The translations under genes were made by a program, and so were the position numbers. From Candidatus Competibacteraceae bacterium (GTDB lineage Bacteria > Pseudomonadota > Gammaproteobacteria > Competibacterales > Competibacteraceae), in NCBI GenBank assembly GCA_020444985.1, contig JAGRHK010000074.1, forward strand, positions 1 through 7,325: DNA of 7,325 nt, given 5' to 3'. This document shows positions 1 through 7,325 of this stretch, piece by piece (within the stretch, counting starts at the first letter, position 1; every line of letters begins with the position of its first letter). The notes beneath the pieces were generated by a model. It worked only from the letters and a program-made list of their open reading frames with translations, made no database searches and was not told the origin of the DNA.

Positions 1-115
1 TCGCGTGTCAAAAGCAGGGGCAGTCCGTTGTGAGAAAAGTTCAAGGTAAAATCTTCGTTCACCCCCTATCCCGCCACGTTATGCGCGCCCACCGATGACT
101 GACTCTCTTTTCTAC

Positions 116-119
116 GGAG
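116..119 (+). promoter_or_regulatory. Ribosome binding site for a TTG-start gene
   Basis: GGAG in the context ACGGAGA lies 9 nt upstream of the TTG at 129. It supports TTG as the real start of the DUF3047 gene, since no ATG sits at a suitable place and the signal peptide begins at the TTG. Confidence 0.65.
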
Positions 120-128
120 AATAACGCA

Positions 129-776
129 TTGAAATTAAAAACATCCATTGGCGCCATGCTACTAACAGTCGCCACTTTAACGGATGCGGCGGATGAAACA
201 GTGATGATTGGCCGATTTTCGACCGGTGATCGCACCCATTGGCAAGATAAAGCTTTTCAGGGAGAAACCCGTTACCACTTTGATAACCGGAGCGGACGAC
301 CGGCGCTGTTCGCTGACAGCCAGGGTGCAGCTTCGGGATTGTACCGAGAGATTAAGATCGATCTTGACCGCACCCCTTGGCTGAACTGGTCGTGGCGGGT
401 GGATCGAGTGTTGCATCATGTCGATGAACGCGCCAAGTCCGGTGATGATTACCCCGCGCGGGTTTATGTGGTCGTTTCCGGCGGCGCAGCGTTTTGGAAA
501 ACCCGCTCTCTGGTTTATGTCTGGGCCAGCAATCAGCCGATCGGCGCAACCTGGCCGAATGCATACACGGCCAACGCTCAAGTCATGGCGTTGCAGTCCG
601 GCGCGCAAAACGCGGGGCGCTGGATTCGCGAAAAACGTAATATCCGCGCTGATTTCCAGCAATTGTTCGGTGAGAAGATCGATTTCATCGATGCTGTAGC
701 GTTAATGACCGATACGGACAACAGTGGACAAAGTGCCTCGGCCTGGTATGGCGATATTTATTTCACTGCGCGGTAA
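129..776 (+). CDS. DUF3047 family protein, predicted secreted
   Basis: A 215-residue protein of unknown function that matches the DUF3047 pattern as I know it. The family motifs appear in order: a W-rich LNWSWRVDRVL block (residues 85-95), SGDDYPARVYVV (104-115), LVYVW (128-132), W..N.Y (142-146), a W..EKRNIRADF stretch (165-176), FGE (180-182), and a terminal MTDTDNSG...YGDIYF block (193-212). The N-terminus (two Lys, then a hydrophobic run ending TDA|AD near residue 20) looks like a cleavable Sec signal peptide, so the mature protein is probably periplasmic. The start is TTG at 129, chosen because GGAG (116-119) lies 9 nt upstream and the signal peptide begins exactly there. No partner gene is apparent. 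purE follows 165 bp downstream and is probably a separate transcription unit. Family assignment is fairly secure; biochemical role unknown. Confidence 0.85.
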   Translation: MKLKTSIGAMLLTVATLTDAADETVMIGRFSTGDRTHWQDKAFQGETRYHFDNRSGRPALFADSQGAASGLYREIKIDLDRTPWLNWSWRVDRVLHHVDERAKSGDDYPARVYVVVSGGAAFWKTRSLVYVWASNQPIGATWPNAYTANAQVMALQSGAQNAGRWIREKRNIRADFQQLFGEKIDFIDAVALMTDTDNSGQSASAWYGDIYFTAR

Positions 777-795
777 GCCGGGCAGCCAAAGAGGC

Positions 796-819
796 AAGCC
801 TGTTTCCAGGCGGGCTTTT
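796..819 (+). terminator. Possible weak terminator after the DUF3047 gene
   Basis: About 20 nt after the stop codon, GCCTG (798-802) pairs with CAGGC (807-811) around a TTTC loop. Alternatively AAGCC (796-800) pairs with GGCTT (813-817), followed by TTTT (816-819). The stem is short and the T-run is only four, so this is at best a modest intrinsic terminator. Confidence 0.4.
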
Positions 820-941
820 ATGAGAAAATGGGTCATTAATTTGACAAGTTTAAACATGACCGGCGTCAACGAAGCCTTCTGACCCTGCCCGCGCTGCTTG
901 TTCCTAGGCGGTGCGCCGGGGTAAATAACCACTACGAAGAC

Positions 942-1454
942 ATGAATAACATTAAAAATACACCTTTAGTTGGTTTGATCATGGGGTCCACTTCAGACTG
1001 GAGTACTCTGGAGCATACCGCTGACACCCTGGACGCGCTCGAAGTGCCCTATGAAGTGCGCGTCGTATCGGCCCATCGCACTCCGGATTTATTGTTTGAC
1101 TACGCCGCGAGCGCCGAGGCGCGTGGTTTGCAAGTCATCATTGCCGGGGCCGGCGGCGCAGCGCATCTGCCTGGCATGGCGGCGTCCAAGACCGTCCTGC
1201 CAGTGCTGGGCGTACCCGTCCAATCGCAGGCGCTCAAAGGTCTGGATTCGCTGTTATCCATCGTCCAGATGCCGGGCGGCGTTCCGGTCGGCACGCTGGC
1301 CATCGGCAAAGCCGGCGCGATCAACGCTGCATTGCTGGCGGCGGCGATCCTGGGTAATCAGGATCCCGCTATTCGGGAAGCGGTGCGCGCCTTCCGCGAC
1401 CAACAGACAGCAAACGTGCTGAGTCAGCCCGATCCCCGGAGCAGTGTACAGTGA
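942..1454 (+). CDS. purE: N5-carboxyaminoimidazole ribonucleotide mutase (class I PurE)
   Basis: Catalyses conversion of N5-CAIR to CAIR in de novo purine synthesis, using the product of PurK; cytoplasmic. The 170-residue length fits class I PurE. Visible motifs are MGSTSDW (14-20, phosphate/nucleotide loop), SAHRTP (43-48) with the catalytic His45 at the same number as in E. coli, the glycine loop AGAGGAAHLPGM (68-79), PVLGVPV (87-93), and SIVQMPGGVPVGTLAIG (106-122). The ATG at 942 gives the usual short lead before PLVGLIMGSTSD. Its ribosome site is poor (only ACGAAGA immediately upstream), and the next ATG (981) would cut into the conserved first strand. Its stop TGA overlaps the purK start. 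I saw no clear PurR-type operator in the 165-bp leader. Confidence 0.97.
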   Translation: MNNIKNTPLVGLIMGSTSDWSTLEHTADTLDALEVPYEVRVVSAHRTPDLLFDYAASAEARGLQVIIAGAGGAAHLPGMAASKTVLPVLGVPVQSQALKGLDSLLSIVQMPGGVPVGTLAIGKAGAINAALLAAAILGNQDPAIREAVRAFRDQQTANVLSQPDPRSSVQ

Positions 1455-2554
1455 ATGTCGGGATCATCGGTGGCGGACAACTGGCGCGGATGCTGGCGCT
1501 GGCCGGTTATCCGCTGGGCTTGCGCTTCCAGATCCTCGATCCGGCGGCGGACGCCTGCGCTGGACAGGTCGCGCCGCTGATTCAGGGCGACTACGACGAT
1601 GCGGCGCAATTGGCGCGACTCGCCCACTGGGCGGATGTCGTGACGTTCGATTTCGAGAACGTGCCGGCGGCAGCGGCCCATATTCTGGCGGAACGCGTTG
1701 CGTTTCATCCGCCTGCCGAAGCGTTGGCGAAGGCGCAAGATCGTCTGTCTGAAAAAACCCTGTTCTGGGAGTTGGGCATTCCAACGCCGAATTTTGCAAC
1801 GATTGATAGTTTTGAAGAACTCCAAAGCGCAGCAAAGCGGATCCATTTGCCCGCTGTGCTCAAAACGCGCCGATTAGGCTACGATGGCAAGGGCCAACGC
1901 ATTTTACGCACCCCGCAAGATCTCGAACCCGCATGGCAGGCGCTTGGCAGCGTTCCGCTGATCCTGGAAAGCTTCGTCCCCTTTGAGCGCGAAGTCTCGG
2001 TGCTGGCGATTCGACGCCGCGACGGCGCCACCGCCTTCTATCCACTGGTGGAAAATCATCATCGCGAAGGGATTCTGCGCCTGTCCCGAGCGCCCTGTTT
2101 CATGCCGGAGCTGGAGCAGGAAGGTTGGGATTACGCGCACCGCTTGTTGGATCGGTTGAATTATGTCGGGCTGCTGGCGATCGAGTTTTTCATTCAGGAG
2201 GGTCGTCTGATCGCCAATGAAATGGCGCCGCGCGTCCATAATTCCGGGCACTGGACCATTGAGGGCGCTGCAACCTCGCAATTCGAGAATCATCTGCGCG
2301 CCATTCTCGATTTGCCCTTGGGAGCAACCACAGCCGTTGGCCATGCCGTGATGCTGAATTGTATTGGCGCTCTACCCGAACGATCAGCGGTGCTGGCCTT
2401 GCCCGACGCGCATTATCACGACTATGGCAAAACCCCGCGATCTGGACGCAAAGTGGGGCATATTACCTTGCGCGGGACGGATCCCGACGCCGTATGGAAG
2501 GGGTTGAAGCAGTTGTTGCCGCTGGTTGGGTTCAGACCGGAAGCGTTTGGTTAA
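1451..2554 (+). CDS. purK: N5-carboxyaminoimidazole ribonucleotide synthase (PurK)
   Basis: ATP-grasp enzyme making N5-CAIR from AIR, ATP and bicarbonate, which PurE then rearranges. The protein is 367 residues (E. coli PurK is about 355). In order: a Rossmann-like N-terminal fold with GGGQLARM (7-14); FDFENVP (66-72); the ATP-grasp loop KTRRLGYDGKGQ (138-149); the acidic metal/ATP residues around Glu244 (AIEFF) and Glu257 (NEMAPRVHNSGHW, 256-268); then EGAATSQFENHLRA (271-284) and a C-terminal subdomain. The start is GTG at 1451, overlapping the purE stop as GTGA, with GGAG at 1438-1441 as ribosome site. The overlap implies translational coupling and a bicistronic purEK operon. The stop lies only 7 bp from the convergent oxyR stop, with no obvious intrinsic terminator in the gap. 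Confidence 0.97.
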   Translation: MNVGIIGGGQLARMLALAGYPLGLRFQILDPAADACAGQVAPLIQGDYDDAAQLARLAHWADVVTFDFENVPAAAAHILAERVAFHPPAEALAKAQDRLSEKTLFWELGIPTPNFATIDSFEELQSAAKRIHLPAVLKTRRLGYDGKGQRILRTPQDLEPAWQALGSVPLILESFVPFEREVSVLAIRRRDGATAFYPLVENHHREGILRLSRAPCFMPELEQEGWDYAHRLLDRLNYVGLLAIEFFIQEGRLIANEMAPRVHNSGHWTIEGAATSQFENHLRAILDLPLGATTAVGHAVMLNCIGALPERSAVLALPDAHYHDYGKTPRSGRKVGHITLRGTDPDAVWKGLKQLLPLVGFRPEAFG

Positions 2555-2561
2555 AGCGCAT

Positions 2562-3488
2562 TTACAGAGTCCGCACCGACTCGCCCAGCGGGCAGGCGCG
2601 CATTGCCTCGCCCAACAAGGTAATGACCTGCTGACGGGGAAAACTCTTGCGCCAAGCCAGCGCCACGACTCGCGTCGGCGCGGGTGCGGCAAACGGTCGG
2701 ACGCTGAGCAGATCGCTGGCATGGGCATAACCGCTGACCGACGTGTATGGCAATACCGTGATGCCAATGCCCGTCGCCACCATCAAGCGGATGGTTTCCA
2801 GCGAACTGCCTTCCAGAGTCTTCTGCATATTGCCCGAGGTCACGCTCAACTGATTGCATTCCGGGCAAAAACGCAACACTTGGTCGCGGAAACAATGACC
2901 GGGACCCAGCAACAACAAATCCTGTTGCGCTAAAGTGGCCGAGTCAATAACGTCCACTTGTTCCAGCGGATGACCGGTCGGCATCAATACAACAAACGGT
3001 TCTTCATAGACGGCTTGCGTCAACAGGCCAGGTTCGTCAAACGGCAATGAGAGGATCAACACATCCAGATCGCCGCCCTTGAGCTGCTCGCTTAATATTG
3101 CCGTGTAACTTTCCTCGATTTGCAATGGCATGTCGGGCGCGCGGCGATACAGGCGTGGAATCAGGTGCGGCAACAGATAGGGACCAATGGTGTAGATCAC
3201 CCCCAACCGCAACATGCCGGATAAATCATCCTGACCCTGGCGCGCAATCTGTTTGATCGCCGCAGCCTCTTCAACAACCCGCTGCGCCTGTTCAATGACC
3301 CGCCGACCGACGGGGGTGATCGTCACTTCGCCCGGCGCACGTTCGAACAGGGCAACGCCCAGTTCTTCCTCCAGTTTTCGCACTGCCACGCTCAGAGTAG
3401 GCTGGCTGATATGGCAAGCGTCGGCCGCCCGGCCAAAATGGCGCTCACGGGCGACCGCAATGATGTAACGCAGTTCATTTAAGGTCAT
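2562..3488 (-). CDS. oxyR: OxyR, LysR-family hydrogen peroxide-sensing regulator
   Basis: A 308-residue LysR-type transcription factor that in characterised relatives is activated by H2O2 through a Cys199-Cys208 disulfide and induces catalase, peroxiredoxin and related genes. The N-terminal winged helix-turn-helix (about 1-60) includes FGRAADACHISQPTLSVAVR (18-37), close to E. coli OxyR. The effector-binding domain contains IGPYLLPHLIPRL (101-113) and GHCFRDQVLRFC (197-208). Both redox cysteines fall exactly at positions 199 and 208 of this start. A third cysteine at 211 makes CPEC. SSLETIRLMVATGIGITVLP (228-247) is also typical. I chose ATG at 3488, because upstream codons to 3602 encode no family-like sequence and GAGAG (3495-3499) sits 6 nt before the ATG. 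It is divergent from the isocitrate dehydrogenase gene. Confidence 0.93.
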   Translation of the reverse strand: MTLNELRYIIAVARERHFGRAADACHISQPTLSVAVRKLEEELGVALFERAPGEVTITPVGRRVIEQAQRVVEEAAAIKQIARQGQDDLSGMLRLGVIYTIGPYLLPHLIPRLYRRAPDMPLQIEESYTAILSEQLKGGDLDVLILSLPFDEPGLLTQAVYEEPFVVLMPTGHPLEQVDVIDSATLAQQDLLLLGPGHCFRDQVLRFCPECNQLSVTSGNMQKTLEGSSLETIRLMVATGIGITVLPYTSVSGYAHASDLLSVRPFAAPAPTRVVALAWRKSFPRQQVITLLGEAMRACPLGESVRTL

Positions 3489-3528
3489 GATGATCTCTCG
3501 GTCACTCAAGCAATCGGCGCAGACGGCC

Positions 3529-3542
3529 GATATACCCTTATC
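3529..3542. promoter_or_regulatory. Inverted repeat GATA-N6-TATC, candidate LysR/OxyR site
   Basis: The interrupted palindrome GATATACCCTTATC lies 41 bp upstream of the oxyR start. Its AT-rich arms resemble, but do not match closely, OxyR half-sites (ATAG-N7-CTAT). LysR-type regulators often bind such sites in their own divergent promoter to autoregulate. Short arms make a chance match possible. Confidence 0.3.
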
Positions 3543-3573
3543 ATGGACAGAAACAGCGTTTGCGTGTAGCTTG

Positions 3574-3595
3574 ATTCGCGTTTTTCGCGCCGAAT
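3574..3595. repeat. Imperfect inverted repeat in the oxyR-icd control region
   Basis: ATTCGCG (3574-3580) pairs with CGCG plus GAAT (3586-3595, with a two-base CC bulge) across a TTTTT spacer. It could be an operator or a stem in a leader RNA. No known regulator can be named from the sequence. Confidence 0.3.
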
Positions 3596-3608
3596 ACGGC
3601 ATTTTCTC

Positions 3609-3621
3609 ACGCGCTGCGCGT
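3609..3621. repeat. Perfect 13-bp palindrome upstream of icd-CBS
   Basis: ACGCGC and GCGCGT flank a single T, 46 bp before the icd start codon. The one-base centre suits a protein-binding dyad better than an RNA hairpin. Being pure GC it could also be chance. No regulator is assigned. Confidence 0.35.
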
Positions 3622-3656
3622 TCCAGAATTCAATGCCCTGTGGAAACCAAAATGAG

Positions 3657-3664
3657 AAGGAGGG
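3657..3664 (+). promoter_or_regulatory. Strong Shine-Dalgarno of icd-CBS
   Basis: AAGGAGGG ends 3 nt before the ATG at 3668. It is a near-perfect anti-16S complement with a short spacer. It fixes the start and suggests high expression, as expected for a central metabolic enzyme. Confidence 0.8.
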
Positions 3665-3667
3665 CCC

Positions 3668-5431
<1,764 letters not shown>

Positions 5432-5464
5432 TCCCGAACCGCCAGGATCAATGCCGCAAGCCGT

Positions 5465-5485
5465 AGGGTACGCCATGCGTACCCT
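5465..5485. repeat. Perfect 9-bp-arm palindrome downstream of icd-CBS
   Basis: AGGGTACGC (5465-5473) and GCGTACCCT (5477-5485) flank a CAT loop, starting 33 bp after the icd stop. There is no T-run after it, so it is not a classical intrinsic terminator. It resembles the short GTAGGGT(A/G)CGC palindromes scattered between genes in many bacterial genomes, and may protect or end the icd mRNA 3' end. Confidence 0.7.
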
Positions 5486-5515
5486 GAATCGATCCTCTGT
5501 TCCGGCAGCGATTCA
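5485..5515. repeat. Second inverted repeat adjoining the palindrome
   Basis: TGAATCG (5485-5491) and CGATTCA (5509-5515) form a 7-bp stem with a 17-nt loop, starting on the last base of the previous palindrome. Together they would make two tandem stem-loops in the icd 3' untranslated RNA. No T-run follows. Confidence 0.45.
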
Positions 5516-5525
5516 GATCATTCTT

Positions 5526-5540
5526 TGATAATGATTATTT
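5526..5540. promoter_or_regulatory. Candidate Fur box
   Basis: TGATAATGATTATTT matches the 7-1-7 Fur consensus TGATAATNATTATCA at 12 of 14 defined positions, with the left arm perfect. It lies 95 bp after icd-CBS and 175 bp before cheA. Its target is unclear: cheA or an unannotated transcript. AT-rich intergenic DNA can match by chance. Confidence 0.45.
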
Positions 5541-5558
5541 TGTTGATTCAAAGCCCCT

Positions 5559-5592
5559 CTTGCGGGCGATTCTGACGAGGATTGTCCGCAAG
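5559..5592. repeat. Inverted repeat after the Fur-box candidate
   Basis: CTTGCGG (5559-5565) and CCGCAAG (5586-5592) form a 7-bp GC-rich stem with a 20-nt loop. No T-run follows, so it is not a clear terminator. It could be part of a structured leader or small RNA, or an operator. Confidence 0.4.
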
Positions 5593-5715
5593 CGGATTAT
5601 CGTAATTAATCGGTTAACTTCTTCCACAGCATCTAAAATTCAATACATCGTTTGCGCTGATCTCACAATAGAGTGGGTGTAACATGGGGCAACATGTCTG
5701 GGCGATCCTGCCGCT

Positions 5716-7325
5716 ATGGATGAAATCATTGTAGAATTTTTAACCGAAAGCCTGGAAGGCCTGGATCAGCTTGATAATAAGTTTGTCATGCTTGAGCAGA
5801 ATCCCGATGATCGGGACACGCTCGCCAGCATCTTCCGCACCGTTCACACGATTAAGGGAACCTGTGGCTTCCTGGGTTTCGGCCATCTTGAAAAACTGGC
5901 CCATGCCGGGGAAAACCTCTTATCGTTGTTGCGCGACGGCAAACTGAATTTTACCCAGGAGATCGCCAGCGCGCTGTTAACCATGCTGGACGCCGTGCGC
6001 ACCATGCTGGGGGAAATTGAGCGCACGGAAGCGGATGGCGAAGAAAGTTATGCCAACCTGATTGAAACGCTGAATCGTCTTAAGGAAGGAGGTTCCGCAA
6101 CGCCCGCGTCCCGACCTGAATCTGAACCTGCCCTACCCGCATCGCCTCCTCCCGCGCCAGAACCAGCGCATGTTCCACCGGTCGTTCATGAATCTTCTGC
6201 CGCTGAAGCGGAAAATGCGGGCGCCAGTCACGCAGGCAGTGAACGCTTACCCCCTGGCGCAGTTTTTTTTCTCGAACCCCCCCCAGCTCCAGAGGCCCCG
6301 TCGTCTGCTTCCTCTGCGACTCAGCAACCGGAACCCACGACAACGCCACAAACTCCTGTGGAACCCGACGCCAAGCCGGTTGCACAACCCGCAACGCAGG
6401 CGCGCACGGCGCTGACCCCGGCGCCAGAACGCGCCGCCCCGATTCCCGCGCCCGCCAGCGGCGGACCGGGTATCGCCGAAAGCTCGATTCGCGTGGATGT
6501 GCCCTTGCTGGACAAGCTAATGAATCTGGTCGGCGAACTGGTATTAGCGCGTAATCAAATCGTTGAATACACCCTGCTCCAGGAAAACCCACAACTGATA
6601 GCGGCCTCGCAACGCCTGAACCTGATCACCAGTGAGTTGCAAGAAGGCATCATGCGCACCCGTATGCAGCCAATCAGCAACATTTGGGCTAAATTTCCCC
6701 GCATCGTACGGGATCTGGCGGTCAGTTGCGGCAAACAGGTGCACGTTGAGATGGAGGGCAAGGAGACCGAACTCGACAAAAGCTTGATCGAAGCAATGAA
6801 GGATCCGCTGACCCACCTGATTCGCAACGCAGTTGATCATGGCATCGAGCTACCGGCGGTGCGCCACGCTTCAGGTAAGTCCGAGGAGGGTTGTCTCCTG
6901 CTGCGCGCCTATCACGAAGGCGGTCAGGTGCATATCGAAATCGCCGACAATGGCGCCGGCATCAACCCGATCAAACTGCGCAACAAGGCCCTGGAAAAAG
7001 GATTGATCACCCTGGAGCGCGCCGACGCCATGAGTGATCAGGATCTGCGGCGGCTGATTTTTCTGGCGGGCTTTTCCACCGCCGAAAAAATCACCAACAT
7101 TTCCGGGCGCGGCGTGGGCATGGATGTGGTCAAGACCAACATCGAGAACATCGGCGGCCTGATTGATCTGGAAAGCGAACTCGGCCAAGGCACGACCTTC
7201 AAGATTCGCATTCCTCTGACGTTGGCCATCGTTCCCGCCCTGATCGTGACCAGCGGCGGCGAGCGCTTCGCCATTCCACAAGTCAATTTGCTGGAATTGA
7301 TCCGCGTCACCGAGGAACAACGCGA
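5716..7325 (+). CDS. cheA: CheA-type chemotaxis histidine kinase (3' end beyond the window)
   Basis: Autophosphorylating kinase of a chemosensory array, passing phosphate to CheY-like regulators. Only the first 536 codons are present and no stop is reached. Domains: HPt/P1 (about 1-125) with phospho-acceptor His44 in RTVHTIKGTCGFLGF (41-55); a Pro/Ala/Glu-rich linker (about 127-255) with no evident P2 domain; the P3 dimerisation helices (about 256-340; MNLVGELVLARNQ, MRTRMQP); the HATPase P4 with N-box Asn371 (LIRNAVDHG), G1 DNGAGI (411-416), G2 GRGVGMDVV (464-472) and G3 GQGTTF (490-495); then the start of the CheW-like P5 (about 505 on). ATG 5716 is the only reasonable start: it opens the typical MDEIIVEFLTESLEGLDQLD N-terminus, and a TAA lies in frame at 5680. 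The ribosome site is weak. A C-terminal receiver domain may lie outside the window. Confidence 0.93.
   Translation, partial: MDEIIVEFLTESLEGLDQLDNKFVMLEQNPDDRDTLASIFRTVHTIKGTCGFLGFGHLEKLAHAGENLLSLLRDGKLNFTQEIASALLTMLDAVRTMLGEIERTEADGEESYANLIETLNRLKEGGSATPASRPESEPALPASPPPAPEPAHVPPVVHESSAAEAENAGASHAGSERLPPGAVFFLEPPPAPEAPSSASSATQQPEPTTTPQTPVEPDAKPVAQPATQARTALTPAPERAAPIPAPASGGPGIAESSIRVDVPLLDKLMNLVGELVLARNQIVEYTLLQENPQLIAASQRLNLITSELQEGIMRTRMQPISNIWAKFPRIVRDLAVSCGKQVHVEMEGKETELDKSLIEAMKDPLTHLIRNAVDHGIELPAVRHASGKSEEGCLLLRAYHEGGQVHIEIADNGAGINPIKLRNKALEKGLITLERADAMSDQDLRRLIFLAGFSTAEKITNISGRGVGMDVVKTNIENIGGLIDLESELGQGTTFKIRIPLTLAIVPALIVTSGGERFAIPQVNLLELIRVTEEQR
6263..6284 (+). repeat. T8 and C8 homopolymer runs inside the cheA linker
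   Basis: Eight T (6263-6270) and eight C (6277-6284) lie six bases apart in the low-complexity linker and encode VFFLEPPPAP. The frame is intact as given. A one-base loss would end translation at the TGA at 6413-6415, and a one-base gain at the TAA at 6552-6554. Both would remove the kinase domains. Confidence 0.8.

Larger units (their letters stand above)
3489..3667. promoter_or_regulatory. Shared divergent control region of oxyR and icd-CBS
   Basis: The 179 bp between two divergent start codons must hold both promoters. On the minus strand a TATATC -10-like hexamer precedes oxyR, without a convincing -35. On the plus strand TTGATT (3571-3576) and GAATAC (3592-3597) are a poor pair (15-bp spacing). 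Inverted repeats at 3529-3542, 3574-3595 and 3609-3621 could be operators. Promoter positions are uncertain; the shared location is seen directly. Confidence 0.55.
5432..5715. other. 284-bp intergenic region between icd-CBS and cheA
   Basis: No convincing coding frame is seen. It holds two adjacent inverted repeats (5465-5485 and 5485-5515), a Fur-box match (5526-5540), a third inverted repeat (5559-5592) and an AT-rich stretch (about 5597-5670) that probably contains the cheA promoter. I could not place a convincing -35/-10 pair. Two very short upstream frames (5684-5734 and 5694-5723) overlap the cheA start and are probably incidental. Confidence 0.6.

Noticed and set aside
3..98. Open frame running in from the left edge to a TGA at 96-98, possible tail of an upstream gene
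   Set aside because: Only 31 codons with no recognisable sequence; cannot be told from chance.
841..846. Perfect TTGACA as a purE promoter -35
   Set aside because: No acceptable -10 hexamer lies 16-18 bp downstream, so the match alone does not support a promoter.
777..941. Purine riboswitch or PurR operator ahead of purE
   Set aside because: No sequence close to the PurR consensus and no recognisable purine aptamer core was seen. Only a short GGCG-GTG-CGCC stem (907-917) and a GTTTAAAC palindrome (848-855) are present.
2555..2561. Bidirectional terminator between purK and oxyR
   Set aside because: The gap is 7 bp, and no stem plus T-run is seen in it or in the adjacent gene ends.
2526..2933. 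135-codon plus-strand frame over the oxyR 3' half
   Set aside because: Antisense to well-supported oxyR coding sequence, with no family features.
3489..3602. Upstream extension of oxyR to an ATG at 3602
   Set aside because: The extra 38 residues resemble no OxyR N-terminus. Starting at 3488 places Cys199 and Cys208 at their canonical positions and has a ribosome site.

Overview
The window (about 58% G+C by eye, dense coding, short intergenic gaps) looks like chromosomal housekeeping DNA of a proteobacterium. The OxyR, class I PurE/PurK and E. coli-type NADP isocitrate dehydrogenase all read as gammaproteobacterial. The species cannot be fixed from this sequence alone. I see no tRNA, rRNA, CRISPR array, insertion sequence or phage gene.

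Layout, left to right: a secreted DUF3047 protein (129-776, +); the purine operon purE-purK (942-1454 and 1451-2554, +, overlapping by GTGA); the peroxide sensor-regulator oxyR (2562-3488, -), convergent with purK across only 7 bp; an isocitrate dehydrogenase carrying an extra C-terminal pair of CBS domains (3668-5431, +), divergent from oxyR over a 179-bp shared control region; a 284-bp intergenic stretch with stem-loops and a good Fur-box match; and the first 536 codons of a CheA-type histidine kinase (5716 to the window end, +), which is cut by the edge.

Most of this is ordinary. The outstanding item is the isocitrate dehydrogenase. Its first ~414 residues are a complete NADP-type enzyme with the substrate, metal, coenzyme and Ser113 phospho-site residues all in place. 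The frame then continues without a stop through an Arg/Glu/Ala-rich helical linker built from a short DNA duplication, into two CBS domains that each carry a TDxD nucleotide-binding signature. This suggests an isocitrate dehydrogenase with a built-in adenine-nucleotide sensor at the TCA cycle/glyoxylate branch point. It lies head to head with oxyR, whose peroxide response needs NADPH, the product of this enzyme. A functional link between the two is inference.

PurE and PurK together convert AIR to CAIR in purine synthesis. CheA and the DUF3047 protein have no evident functional tie to their neighbours here.
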